NCBI RefSeq assembly: GCF_000974485.1
Contig: NZ_BBOM01000004.1
Span: forward strand, 620,001-684,000
Origin: Streptomyces sp. NBRC 109706
Lineage (GTDB): Bacteria > Actinomycetota > Actinomycetes > Streptomycetales > Streptomycetaceae
DNA length: 64,000 nt
Reading direction: 5' to 3'
Part shown: positions 1 to 8,908 of the stretch, piece after piece
How positions within the stretch are numbered: the first letter of the stretch is position 1
Layout: every line of letters starts with the position of its first letter
Notes under the pieces: model-generated
What the model was told of the DNA's origin: nothing
The model's input: only the letters and a program-made list of their open reading frames with translations
Databases searched by the model: none
Translations under genes and position numbers: made by a program

Positions 1-2587
1 GTCGGAGCACGACGGCGACGCGGAGGAGCAGGCCGGCGAGAACGGCGGCGGTTCGTCCCGCCGGCGTCGCCGCCGCCGGCGCCGCACCGGCGACGCGGGC
101 GAGCAGCCGACCGGCGAGGACGACCCGGAGCGCACCGTCGTCAAGGTGCGCGAGCCGCGCCGCAAGCGCGAGGAGGGCGTCGAGTCCTCCGACGGGGTGC
201 GGTCCATCAAGGGCTCCACCCGTCTGGAGGCCAAGAAGCAGCGCCGCCGCGAGGGCCGTGAGCAGGGCCGGCGGCGGGTGCCGATCATCACCGAGGCCGA
301 GTTCCTGGCCCGCCGCGAGGCCGTCGAGCGGGTGATGGTCGTCCGCCAGCACGGCGAGCGCACCCAGATCGGGGTGCTGGAGGACAACGTCCTCGTCGAG
401 CACTTCGTCAACAAGGAGCAGTCCTCCAGCTACGTGGGCAACGTGTACCTGGGCAAGGTGCAGAACGTGCTCCCGTCGATGGAGGCCGCGTTCGTCGACA
501 TCGGCAAGGGCCGCAACGCGGTGCTCTACGCCGGTGAGGTCAACTTCGAGGCGCTGGGCCTCGGCCATGGGCCGCGGCGGATCGAGACGGCGCTGAAGTC
601 CGGGCAGCCGGTGCTGGTGCAGGTCACCAAGGACCCGATCGGGCACAAGGGCGCGCGGCTGACCAGTCAGATCTCGCTGCCGGGACGCTATCTGGTCTAT
701 GTCCCCGAGGGCTCGATGACCGGGATCAGTCGCAAGCTGCCCGACACCGAGCGGTCCCGACTGAAGCAGATCCTCAAGAAGATCGTTCCCGACGACGCCG
801 GCGTGATCGTGCGCACGGCCGCCGAGGGCGCCACCGAGGAGGAGCTGACCCGGGACGTCGAGCGGCTGCAGGCGCAGTGGACGGAGATCCAGAAGAAGAG
901 CAAGAAGGGCAACGCCCCGACGCTGCTCTACGGCGAGCCGGACATGACCGTCCGGGTGGTCAGGGACATCTTCAACGAGGACTTCTCCAAGGTCATCGTC
1001 AGCGGCGACACCGCCTGGGAGACGATCCACGGCTATGTCTCGCATGTGGCGCCCGATCTGGCCGAGCGGCTGACGCGCTGGACGTCGGAGGTGGACGTCT
1101 TCGCCACCTACCGGATCGACGAGCAGCTGATGAAGGCGTTGGACCGCAAGGTCTGGCTGCCGAGCGGCGGTTCGTTGGTGATCGACCGCACCGAGGCCAT
1201 GGTGGTCGTCGACGTCAACACCGGTCGTTTCACCGGCCAGGGCGGCAACCTGGAGGAGACGGTCACCAGGAACAACCTGGAGGCGGCCGAGGAAATCGTG
1301 CGTCAGCTGCGGCTGCGCGACCTGGGCGGCATCATCGTGATCGACTTCATCGACATGGTGCTGGAGTCCAACCGGGATCTGGTGCTGCGGCGGCTCCTGG
1401 AGTGCCTGGGCCGGGACCGGACCAAGCACCAGGTGGCCGAGGTCACCTCGCTGGGCCTGGTGCAGATGACCCGCAAGCGGGTCGGCCAGGGCCTGTTGGA
1501 ATCGTTCTCCGAGCCGTGTGTGCACTGCAACGGGCGGGGCGTGCTCGTGCATATGGAGCATGCCCACATCACGGGCGGTGGCGGCGGTGGCGGTGGCGGC
1601 AAGAAGGGGCGCAAGCGCGGCAAGGGCGCGGCCGCCGTGGAGGCCGCCGCGATCGAGCACGCGACGGAGGAGGTGCCCGAGCCGGTGGGCGCGGCCGAGG
1701 AGCCGGAGCCGGTGGCCTCGGTCGAGCCGGTGGAGCCGATCGTGCCGGCCGGGACCGCCCAGGACGTGGAGCGGGACGAGCCGCTTGACACCCTTGAGCC
1801 CGCCGAGCCCGCGGTGCCGGCCGTGCCGGTCGAGGAGCCGACGTCCGGCGGTAGGCGGCGTCGGCGCGCCACCCGTAAGGCGAGCGCGCCGGCCGGGCCG
1901 CCGAAGGTGGCGGACGAGGGCGTGGTGACCACGGTCACCGTGGCCGAGCCCGAGCCGGTCGCGGCTCCGGAGCCGGAGCCCGAGCCGTTGGTCGCCGAGG
2001 AGCCGGTGGCCAAGCCGGCGAGGCGGCGTGGCAGCCGTAAGGCCAGCGCCCCGGCCGGTGCGCCCAGGAGCGCAGCCGAGCCGACGGTGCTGGTGGTCTC
2101 CAACGAGCAGCCGGAGCCGGTGGTCGAGGCCGAGCCGGCCGAGCCGGTCGCGGCCCCCGAGCCGGCGGCCCCGCGTCGGGCGGCCCGTCGGGCCTCGGCG
2201 CCGGCCGGTTCGCCCGAGGGCGCCGAGGAGGCGGTGATCACCGTGGTGGCCACCGAGCCGCCGGCCGAGCCCGAGGAGGCGGAGCCCGAGCCGGCCGAGC
2301 CCGAGCTGGCGGAGTCGGTGGCGGAGCCGGCCGAGCCCGAGGAGGCGAAGGCCACGGCCAGGAAGACCGCCAAGCGCGCCACCACCAAGAAGACGGTGGC
2401 CAAGAAGGCGGCCGGCACGGCCAAGAAGAGCACGGCGAAGAAGGCCACCAAGAGCGCCCCCGCCAAGAAGACGGCGGCGAAGAAGACCACCACGAAGAAG
2501 GCGACCACCAAGAAGGCCGCCGCCAAGAAGACGACGGCCAAGAAGTCCACGACCAAGGCGGCGGCTTCGGCCCCCTCCGAGGAGTGA
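1..2587 (+). CDS. rne: Ribonuclease E/G (5' end outside window)
   Basis: Endoribonuclease for mRNA turnover and rRNA/tRNA processing, probably membrane- or degradosome-associated. The frame is open from base 2, so the start lies upstream; about 861 residues are visible. An Arg-rich stretch comes first, then an S1 RNA-binding domain (YVGNVYLGKVQNVLPSMEAA), the RNase E/G catalytic core with the metal-binding Asp regions VVVDVNTGRFTG and IIVIDFIDM, and a CxxC zinc link (nt 1517-1528). The C-terminal ~330 residues look disordered: Pro/Glu/Ala-rich spacers, three Arg-rich units of the form R-K-A-S-A-P-A-G, and a histone-H1-like Lys/Ala/Thr tail (nt ~2350-2570). Such arginine-rich scaffolding arms are known in actinobacterial RNase E; the H1-like tail is an extra nucleic-acid-binding element by inference. 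Confidence 0.95.
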   Translation, partial: SEHDGDAEEQAGENGGGSSRRRRRRRRRTGDAGEQPTGEDDPERTVVKVREPRRKREEGVESSDGVRSIKGSTRLEAKKQRRREGREQGRRRVPIITEAEFLARREAVERVMVVRQHGERTQIGVLEDNVLVEHFVNKEQSSSYVGNVYLGKVQNVLPSMEAAFVDIGKGRNAVLYAGEVNFEALGLGHGPRRIETALKSGQPVLVQVTKDPIGHKGARLTSQISLPGRYLVYVPEGSMTGISRKLPDTERSRLKQILKKIVPDDAGVIVRTAAEGATEEELTRDVERLQAQWTEIQKKSKKGNAPTLLYGEPDMTVRVVRDIFNEDFSKVIVSGDTAWETIHGYVSHVAPDLAERLTRWTSEVDVFATYRIDEQLMKALDRKVWLPSGGSLVIDRTEAMVVVDVNTGRFTGQGGNLEETVTRNNLEAAEEIVRQLRLRDLGGIIVIDFIDMVLESNRDLVLRRLLECLGRDRTKHQVAEVTSLGLVQMTRKRVGQGLLESFSEPCVHCNGRGVLVHMEHAHITGGGGGGGGGKKGRKRGKGAAAVEAAAIEHATEEVPEPVGAAEEPEPVASVEPVEPIVPAGTAQDVERDEPLDTLEPAEPAVPAVPVEEPTSGGRRRRRATRKASAPAGPPKVADEGVVTTVTVAEPEPVAAPEPEPEPLVAEEPVAKPARRRGSRKASAPAGAPRSAAEPTVLVVSNEQPEPVVEAEPAEPVAAPEPAAPRRAARRASAPAGSPEGAEEAVITVVATEPPAEPEEAEPEPAEPELAESVAEPAEPEEAKATARKTAKRATTKKTVAKKAAGTAKKSTAKKATKSAPAKKTAAKKTTTKKATTKKAAAKKTTAKKSTTKAAASAPSEE

Positions 2588-2606
2588 CCTCGGCCACGGC
2601 CGTGGG

Positions 2607-2645
2607 GCGGGTCGAATCCTGGCAGCGCGCCAGGATTTGACCCGC
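2607..2645 (+). terminator. Terminator downstream of rne
   Basis: A 17-bp inverted repeat with one mismatch (arms 2607-2623 and 2629-2645, loop AGCGC) lies 20 nt after the rne stop and before rplU. A short T-containing stretch (TTGTT) follows. It probably separates rne from the rplU-rpmA operon. Confidence 0.75.
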
Positions 2646-2818
2646 TTGTTGGCCCCTCCGTATTCTTGGCGATCGGCGTGTCACTGGACACGCCATGCCT
2701 CTGAGCACCTTCCTCCCATGGTGCCGCGCCGTCCCGTCAGGGCCGGGTGGTCGGGGAGAGGCCGGGTTCGCCCGTCGCTGGCATCAGAGGCTCCGCATCG
2801 AGTGAGAGAGAGTTCCGC

Positions 2819-3142
2819 GTGTACGCGATCGTGCGCACCGGCGGCCGTCAGCAGAAGGTTGCTGTGGGCGACGTCATCGAGGTTGACCGACTGGCGAAGA
2901 GCGAGGTCGGCGACACCGTCGAGCTCTCCACCCTGCTCGTTGTGGACGGCGAGACCGTCACCAGCGACCCGTGGGTTCTTGCCGGCGTGAAGGTCCAGGC
3001 CGAGGTCGTCGACCATCACAAGGGTCAGAAGATCCGGATCCAGAAGTTCAAGAACAAGACCGGTTACCGCCGGCGGATGGGTCACCGTCAGCTGCACACC
3101 CAGCTGAAGGTCACCAGCATCCCCGCCCCGGCCGCGAAGTAA
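2819..3142 (+). CDS. rplU: 50S ribosomal protein L21
   Basis: Structural protein of the large ribosomal subunit that contacts 23S rRNA. The 107-residue product from GTG 2819 ([14 protein letters not shown]) has the normal family length and the C-terminal signature [15 protein letters not shown] longer frame from 2747 would add 24 unrelated residues; GTG 2819 is preferred because it matches the conserved N-terminus and is preceded by a GAGAGAG ribosome-binding stretch. It is 14 nt upstream of rpmA and forms the usual L21-L27-Obg order. Confidence 0.96.
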   Translation: MYAIVRTGGRQQKVAVGDVIEVDRLAKSEVGDTVELSTLLVVDGETVTSDPWVLAGVKVQAEVVDHHKGQKIRIQKFKNKTGYRRRMGHRQLHTQLKVTSIPAPAAK

Positions 3143-3156
3143 GGGACTGAAGCGAG

Positions 3157-3417
3157 ATGGCACACAAGAAGGGCGCGTCCTCCACGAGGAACGGCCGTGA
3201 CTCCAACGCCCAGTACCTCGGCGTGAAGCGGTTCGGCGGCCAGGTGGTGAACGCGGGCGAGATCCTGGTCCGCCAGCGCGGCACCCACTTCCACCCCGGC
3301 AAGGGCGTGGGCCGTGGCAAGGACGACACGCTGTTCGCGCTGGAGGCCGGCGCGGTGCAGTTCGGTACCCACCGCGACCGCCGGGTCGTGAACGTGGTGC
3401 CGGTCGCCGCCGGCTGA
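3157..3417 (+). CDS. rpmA: 50S ribosomal protein L27
   Basis: Large-subunit protein whose N-terminal tail reaches the peptidyl transferase centre. The 86-residue product starts [16 protein letters not shown], without the cleavable N-terminal extension found in Firmicutes, and carries the conserved GVKRFGGQ and [10 protein letters not shown] blocks. A GAAGCGAG ribosome-binding site lies just upstream. It is cotranscribed with rplU, and a hairpin terminator follows. Confidence 0.96.
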   Translation: MAHKKGASSTRNGRDSNAQYLGVKRFGGQVVNAGEILVRQRGTHFHPGKGVGRGKDDTLFALEAGAVQFGTHRDRRVVNVVPVAAG

Positions 3418-3440
3418 GCGCGCGACCGACGAATTCTCCA

Positions 3441-3480
3441 GGGCGGACCGTTCTTCCCCATGGCGGGAAGCGGTCCGCCC
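3441..3480 (+). terminator. Terminator after rpmA
   Basis: A strong stem: the outer 10-bp arms 3441-3450 and 3471-3480 are perfect, and inner arms CTTCCC/GGGAAG flank a CATGGC loop. TTGGCTTTG follows. It separates the ribosomal-protein pair from obg. Confidence 0.8.
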
Positions 3481-3551
3481 TTGGCTTTGTTGGTACGAGC
3501 GACGTACGACCGATGACACACAGCACGCACAACTGCCGGGAGGCACCTGTC

Positions 3552-4994
3552 ATGACAACCTTCGTGGACCGCGTCGAGTTGCACGTCGTCGCGGGTAACG
3601 GGGGCCACGGCTGTGCCTCCGTGCATCGGGAGAAGTTCAAGCCGCTGGGCGGTCCCGACGGGGGCGACGGCGGTCGGGGCGGGGATGTGATCCTGGTGGT
3701 GGACCCCGAGGTCACCACGCTGCTGGAGTACCACCACCGGCCGCACCGCAAGGCCACCAACGGCAAGCCGGGCGCCGGCGGCAACCGCACAGGGGCCCTG
3801 GGCAAGGACCTGGTGCTGCCGGTGCCCGACGGCACGGTGGTGCTGGACGCCGACGGTCGGGTGCTGGCCGATCTGGTGGGCCCGGGCACCGCCTTTGTGG
3901 CCGGGCAGGGCGGCCGGGGCGGTCTCGGCAACGCGGCGCTGGCCTCGCCGCGCCGCAAGGCGCCGGGCTTCGCGCTGCTGGGGGAGCCGGGGGAGAGCCG
4001 GGATCTGGTGCTGGAGCTGAAGACCATCGCCGATGTGGCGCTGGTCGGCTATCCGAGCGCCGGCAAGTCCTCGTTGATCTCCGTGCTCTCGGCGGCCAAG
4101 CCCAAGATCGCGGACTACCCGTTCACCACCCTGGTGCCCAACCTCGGCGTGGTGACGGCGGGGGACGCCGTCTACACGGTGGCCGATGTGCCCGGGCTGA
4201 TCCCGGGGGCCAGCGAGGGCCGGGGCCTGGGCCTTGAGTTCCTGCGGCATGTGGAGCGCTGCGAGGTGCTGGTGCATGTGCTGGACTGCGCGACGCTGGA
4301 GTCGGAGCGCGATCCGCTCTCCGACTTCGCGGTGATCGAGGAGGAGCTGGCCCAGTACGGCGGGTTGGACGACCGGCCGCGGCTTGTGGTGCTCAACAAG
4401 ACGGACATCCCAGAGGGGCAGGATCTGGCGGATATCGTCCGGCCCGATCTGGAGGCGCGCGGGCTGCGGGTCTTCGAGGTGTCGGCGGTGTCGCGCAAGG
4501 GACTGCGGGAACTCTCCTTCGCGCTGGGCGCGCTGGTCGCCGAGGCGCGGGCCGCGAAGCCGGTCGAGGAGGCGACGCGGGTGGTGATCCGGCCCAAGGC
4601 GGTCGACGACGCGGGCTTCACGGTAACCGCCGAAGGTGAGGATTTCTTCAGGGTTCGGGGGGAGAAGCCCGAACGTTGGGTGGTGCAGACCGACTTCGCC
4701 AACGAGGAGGCGGTGGGCTATCTTGCCGACCGGCTGAACCGTCTCGGCGTCGAGGAGGAGTTGGTCCGCGCGGGCGCCAGGGAGGGCGACGGCGTGGCCA
4801 TCGGCCCGGAGGACAACGCGGTGGTCTTCGACTGGGAGCCCACGGTGTCGGCGGGCGCGGAGATGCTGGGCCGACGTGGCGAGGATCACCGTATGAACCC
4901 GCTGCGCCCGGCGGCCAGGCGGCGGCGTGACCGCGAGGCCGAGCGAAAGGACTCCGCGCAGCGGGAATTCGAGGAATTCGACCCCTTTGAGTGA
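3552..4994 (+). CDS. obg: GTPase Obg
   Basis: Essential GTP-binding protein linked to ribosome assembly and, in Streptomyces, to control of aerial growth and sporulation. The 480 residues show the glycine-rich Obg fold ([10 protein letters not shown]), a G domain with P-loop GYPSAGKSS near residue 168, switch [10 protein letters not shown] and NKTD, and a C-terminal OCT domain. ATG 3552 is chosen over an upstream start at 3513: it has GGGAGG at 3538-3543 and matches the family N-terminus (FVDRVELHV). The acidic/basic tail ends EEFDPFE. Confidence 0.96.
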   Translation: MTTFVDRVELHVVAGNGGHGCASVHREKFKPLGGPDGGDGGRGGDVILVVDPEVTTLLEYHHRPHRKATNGKPGAGGNRTGALGKDLVLPVPDGTVVLDADGRVLADLVGPGTAFVAGQGGRGGLGNAALASPRRKAPGFALLGEPGESRDLVLELKTIADVALVGYPSAGKSSLISVLSAAKPKIADYPFTTLVPNLGVVTAGDAVYTVADVPGLIPGASEGRGLGLEFLRHVERCEVLVHVLDCATLESERDPLSDFAVIEEELAQYGGLDDRPRLVVLNKTDIPEGQDLADIVRPDLEARGLRVFEVSAVSRKGLRELSFALGALVAEARAAKPVEEATRVVIRPKAVDDAGFTVTAEGEDFFRVRGEKPERWVVQTDFANEEAVGYLADRLNRLGVEEELVRAGAREGDGVAIGPEDNAVVFDWEPTVSAGAEMLGRRGEDHRMNPLRPAARRRRDREAERKDSAQREFEEFDPFE

Positions 4995-5048
4995 GCTGGG
5001 CGGTATTGGCTGCGTTTGGGGCGGTTTCTGATCGTCGGACGGGTCGTT

Positions 5049-5138
5049 CCGTTATCGGTTCAGCGGCGAAAATGCCTGGTCACCCGAGCGCTTGGGGGGT
5101 CGGCAGGGTAAAGGTACGCTGTCTCGAACCGATAACGG
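5049..5138. promoter_or_regulatory. Long-spaced inverted repeat and promoter before the glycopolymer operon
   Basis: The arms CCGTTATCGGTTC (5049-5061) and GAACCGATAACGG (5126-5138) are perfect 13-bp inverted copies, centred about 77 bp apart, in the gap between obg and the Bcs1-like gene. A TACGCT box at 5115-5120 could be a -10 element, which puts the second arm at the transcription start. This looks like a pair of operator half-sites for an unidentified regulator, possibly acting by looping, or a large RNA stem. Confidence 0.5.
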
Positions 5139-5239
5139 TCGGCAACGGTTAGTCCGACTTAGGGGTCAAGCTTCTACGGGGGTTAACCTTCTCCTCGCGT
5201 AGGCGACACTTCTTGATACCGGCAGGAGCTTCCTTGACC

Positions 5240-6745
5240 ATGCAACCCAAAGGGCCGTCCCCGCACACCACAGCGGTCGTTCTGGCCGGTGGTACGGGCC
5301 AGCGTGTGGGGCTTTCCATACCGAAGCAGCTGATCAAGGTCGCGGGTAAGGCCGTCATCGAGCACACCCTGGCCATCTTCGAGGAGGCCGACGACATCGA
5401 CGATGTCATCGTGCTGATGGCCCCCGGGTACGCGCAGGACGTCGAGCGCATTGTCGCCAAGAGCGGGTTGACCAAGGTCAGTCGGGTCCTTGAGGGGGGC
5501 GCCACCCGGAACGAGACCACCCAGCTCGCCATCGCCGCGCTGGGCGAGGGCCTGGCCGAGGGCGAGGAGCGCCACGTCCTCTTCCACGACGCGGTGCGTC
5601 CGCTGCTCTCCCAGCGGGTGATCAGCGACTGCGTGCGCGCGCTGGAGCGCTACCAGGCGGTGGACGTGGCCATACCGTCCGCCGACACCATCATCGTCAC
5701 CCGCACCCATGGCGAGGACGGCGAGTTCATCACCGACGTGCCGGACCGTTCGCGGCTGCGGCGCGGCCAGACGCCGCAGGCGTTCCGGCTCTCCACCATC
5801 CGCCGGGCCTACGAGGTCGCCGCCGACGACCCCAACTTCCAGGCCACCGACGACTGTTCCGTGGTCCTCAAGTACCTCCCCGACGTCCCGATCCATGTGG
5901 TGCCGGGCGACGAGTTCAACATGAAGGTCACCCAGCCGGTAGACGTCTTCCTCACCGACAAGCTCTTCCAGCTCGCCTCCACGGCCGCGCCCGCGCAGTC
6001 CGACGAGGCCGCGTACCGGGAGCGGCTGGCCGGCAAGACCGTGGTGGTCTTCGGCGGCTCGTACGGCATCGGCAAGGACATCGCCGACCTGGCCGCCAGC
6101 TACGGCGCCGCCGTCTACCCGCTGGGCCGCTCCACCACCGGCACCCATGTGGAGAACCCCAGGGACGTCGCCGAGGCGCTGGCCAAGGCGCACGCGGACA
6201 CCGGCCGCATCGACTACGTGGTGAACACCGCCGGCGTGCTGCGCATCGGGAAGCTCGCCGAGACCGACGACGCCACCATCGAGGAGGCGCTGAAGGTCAA
6301 CTACCTGGCCCCGGTGCGGATCGCCCGCGCCGCGCACCGCTATCTCGCCGAGTCCCAGGGCCAGTTGCTGCTCTACACCTCCAGCAGCTACACCAGGGGC
6401 CGCGCCGAGTACAGCCTGTACTCCTCGACCAAGGCCGCCATGGTCAACCTGACCCAGGCGCTGGCCGACGAATGGGCCGCCGACGGCGTCCGCGTCAACT
6501 GCGTCAACCCCGAGCGGACCGCGACCCCGATGCGGACCAAGGCGTTCGGCCAGGAGCCGGCCGGCACCCTGCTCTCCTCCGAGGCGGTCGCCCGCACCTC
6601 CCTCGACGTGCTGCTCTCCACCATGACCGGCCATGTCATAGACGTCCGCCAGCAGGACCCGACGGCCGACGCCAGCCAGGCCGGATCCTTCGAGCACGCC
6701 CTGGCCGCCGCCCTCAGCGCCGAGGCCGCCGGGGGGGTGGCATGA
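5240..6745 (+). CDS. Bifunctional cytidylyltransferase / short-chain reductase (Bcs1-like)
   Basis: Predicted to make CDP-ribitol from ribulose 5-phosphate and CTP for a ribitol-phosphate wall polymer. Residues 1-~235 are an IspD/TarI-type cytidylyltransferase (LAGGTGQRVGLSIPKQL, later FHDAVRPLL and TDDCS). Residues ~262-480 are a short-chain dehydrogenase with FGGSYGIGKD near 270 and YxxxK in LYSSTKAA. The same fusion is known in Haemophilus influenzae Bcs1/Acs1, a ribulose-5-phosphate reductase/CDP-ribitol pyrophosphorylase. The start ATG 5240 has GGAG 11 nt upstream. The stop overlaps the next start (ATGA), so it is translationally coupled to the TagF-like gene. MEP-pathway IspD alone is unlikely given the fusion and context; the substrate is inferred. 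Confidence 0.8.
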   Translation: MQPKGPSPHTTAVVLAGGTGQRVGLSIPKQLIKVAGKAVIEHTLAIFEEADDIDDVIVLMAPGYAQDVERIVAKSGLTKVSRVLEGGATRNETTQLAIAALGEGLAEGEERHVLFHDAVRPLLSQRVISDCVRALERYQAVDVAIPSADTIIVTRTHGEDGEFITDVPDRSRLRRGQTPQAFRLSTIRRAYEVAADDPNFQATDDCSVVLKYLPDVPIHVVPGDEFNMKVTQPVDVFLTDKLFQLASTAAPAQSDEAAYRERLAGKTVVVFGGSYGIGKDIADLAASYGAAVYPLGRSTTGTHVENPRDVAEALAKAHADTGRIDYVVNTAGVLRIGKLAETDDATIEEALKVNYLAPVRIARAAHRYLAESQGQLLLYTSSSYTRGRAEYSLYSSTKAAMVNLTQALADEWAADGVRVNCVNPERTATPMRTKAFGQEPAGTLLSSEAVARTSLDVLLSTMTGHVIDVRQQDPTADASQAGSFEHALAAALSAEAAGGVA

Positions 6746-8796
6746 CCCTCGGACTGTTGCGCCGGCTCGCCGGCGTGACGACCACCGCCGAACTCCTCGT
6801 CGCGGTGGTCGTGGTGTTCAGCTATCCGGCGATGCTGCTCACCGCCCTGCTGCCGACCACCGGCGGCTTTGTCGCCGCCGCCGCCCTCAGCTATCTGGGC
6901 GACCACTATCTGCACCGCAGGGGCAGCTATCTGCTGGTCCGCATGGGCAAGGCCAGGGTCGGCCTGACGGTCCGCTTCCTGCTCCGCCAGCTGCTGCTGG
7001 TGCTGCTGCTGGCCCGCACCGACTGGACCGGCGAGACCGTGACCCATGTCGCGGTCGTCGGGCTGCTGGCGTTCTACGCCCTGCAGATCCCGCACACCGC
7101 CCTGGTCACGGTGCTGCGCCGGAAGCGCAGGCTGCCGTTCGCCACCCGCAACATCGACCTCGGCTCGATGCCGGTGCCCGACGGCGCGCCCCGCTGGCTC
7201 ACCCACCGCGCCGTGGAGAAGGTGCTGCACGCCGAGGTGCCGCTGTTCGCCGGTCTGCTGGTGACGGTCCTCACCGACAACACCACCTTCGGCTATGTCG
7301 GCGCGGTGGCCACCCCCGTGGTGGTCCTCCTCTATCTGCTGGTGCTGCTGCCCTACCTCCGCGCCGCCAAGCTGCCGCCGGACCCGGAGGCGGCGCTCGC
7401 CTGGTTCGACGGCTGGCTGCGGGAACACCAGCCGCGCACCGCGCTCTACTTCTCCGGCTCCAAGGAGTCCGTCTACCAGGCCGACATGTGGCTGGAGACC
7501 ATGGAGCAGCTGGACACCAAGCCCCTGGTGATCCTCCGCGAACGGTCCATCCTCAGCCGGCTGGCCACCACCACGGTGCCGGTGGTGTGCGTGCCCAGCG
7601 CGGTGCACCTGATGAACATGGACCTCTCCACGCTGCGCGTCGGGCTCTACCCGGCCAACGTCGGGAAGAACCTCCACCTGCTGCGCGTGCCCACCATGAA
7701 GCATGTCTTCATCGGGCACGGCGACAGCGACAAGATCGCCAGCATCAACCCCTACGCCAAGGCCTACGACGAGGTGTGGAGCGCCGGCCGGGCCGGCCGC
7801 GACCGCTACGCGCTGGCCGATGTCGGGGTGCGGGACGAGGACATCGTGGAGGTGGGCCGCCCCCAGCTGGCGTCCATCCGCCCGGCGGGCGACCGCCCCG
7901 AAGGCCGCATCCCCACCGTTCTCTACGCCCCCACCTGGGAGGGCTGGACGGACGATCCGGGCAACACCTCGCTGCTGCTGGCCGGCGAGAACATCGTCCG
8001 CCGGCTGCTCGAATCCGAGAGCCCGGTGCGGGTGATCTACAAACCGCACCCGTTCACCGGCACCAGGGACCCGGCCGCCGGCGTCGTGCACCAGCGGATC
8101 GCGGCCATGATCGAGGCGGCGGCCGCGGCCCGCGCCGCCGACCCGCGCTGGGCCGCCGAGGCCGAGCGCACCGCGGCCGACCGGGCCGCCGCCCGCGCCG
8201 CGCTGCGCGCCGTCGAGGAGCGGGGCCGGGTGGGCCAGCCGCTGCTCGGCGCCGTCTGGGACGACGCCTCGGTCTCCAGGGACGCGCAGACGCCCCTCGA
8301 CCAGGCGGCGATCGAGGAACGCGGCTTCGCCGAGTGGAACGACGCGTTCTGGCGCTCCCTCGGCTGGTGGGAACACCGGGTGATCACCGGCTCCGAGCCG
8401 CGTCTCTTCGACTGCTTCAACGAGTCGGACGCGCTGGTCTCGGACATCTCCAGCGTGGTCTCCGACTTCATCGCCAGCGGCAAGCCCTATGCCGTCACCG
8501 ACTCCGCCGGGCTCGGCGCCGACGAGTTCCGCCGGCAGAACACCGCCGTGCGGGCCGCCGTCATCCTGTCCAACGACGCCGCTCAGCTCGACCAGCTGCT
8601 CGCCGCCGTGACCAGCGAGGGCGCCGACCCGCTGGCCAGGGACCGGCGCGAGCTGAAGCGCTATCTGCTGGGCCCCGACGAGCCCAGCTCGCTCCAGCGG
8701 TTCAACGAGGCGGTCAACGCGCTCGCCGCGCGGGCCGAGGCGCGGAACCAGAAGCTGGGCGAGACGGGGGCCGCGGCCGTGGTGACCGCCACCTGA
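6742..8796 (+). CDS. Membrane-anchored TagF-family polyol-phosphate transferase
   Basis: Predicted CDP-glycerol/CDP-ribitol:polyol-phosphate transferase acting at the inner face of the membrane. It has 684 residues: several N-terminal membrane segments (to about residue 215), then a GT-B type glycerophosphotransferase domain with the family pattern YFSGSKESVYQADMW, GHGDSDK (~325), YAPTWEGW (~395), YKPHPF (~433) and SDISSVVSDF (~566). An unusual charged Ala-rich insertion lies at ~450-520. The start overlaps the Bcs1-like stop by 4 nt. It is closely similar throughout to the protein at 22818-24890. Which polyol phosphate is used cannot be read from the sequence. Confidence 0.8.
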   Translation: MTLGLLRRLAGVTTTAELLVAVVVVFSYPAMLLTALLPTTGGFVAAAALSYLGDHYLHRRGSYLLVRMGKARVGLTVRFLLRQLLLVLLLARTDWTGETVTHVAVVGLLAFYALQIPHTALVTVLRRKRRLPFATRNIDLGSMPVPDGAPRWLTHRAVEKVLHAEVPLFAGLLVTVLTDNTTFGYVGAVATPVVVLLYLLVLLPYLRAAKLPPDPEAALAWFDGWLREHQPRTALYFSGSKESVYQADMWLETMEQLDTKPLVILRERSILSRLATTTVPVVCVPSAVHLMNMDLSTLRVGLYPANVGKNLHLLRVPTMKHVFIGHGDSDKIASINPYAKAYDEVWSAGRAGRDRYALADVGVRDEDIVEVGRPQLASIRPAGDRPEGRIPTVLYAPTWEGWTDDPGNTSLLLAGENIVRRLLESESPVRVIYKPHPFTGTRDPAAGVVHQRIAAMIEAAAAARAADPRWAAEAERTAADRAAARAALRAVEERGRVGQPLLGAVWDDASVSRDAQTPLDQAAIEERGFAEWNDAFWRSLGWWEHRVITGSEPRLFDCFNESDALVSDISSVVSDFIASGKPYAVTDSAGLGADEFRRQNTAVRAAVILSNDAAQLDQLLAAVTSEGADPLARDRRELKRYLLGPDEPSSLQRFNEAVNALAARAEARNQKLGETGAAAVVTAT

Positions 8797-8908
8797 TCGC
8801 CTGACCCGTTGATCCCCTGGCCCCCCTGACCCCATGTGGCCGCCGCCGGTTGGCCCGCCCCCACAGCACCAAGGTTCACAGCAAGACGAGGAAGAGGCAC
8901 GAGAATCC

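Noticed and set aside
1560..2570. Repeat-rich tract in rne considered as a CRISPR or satellite array
   Set aside because: It is in frame, codes for Pro/Glu and Lys/Ala runs, and has no regular spacer-repeat structure. No CRISPR array was seen anywhere in the window.
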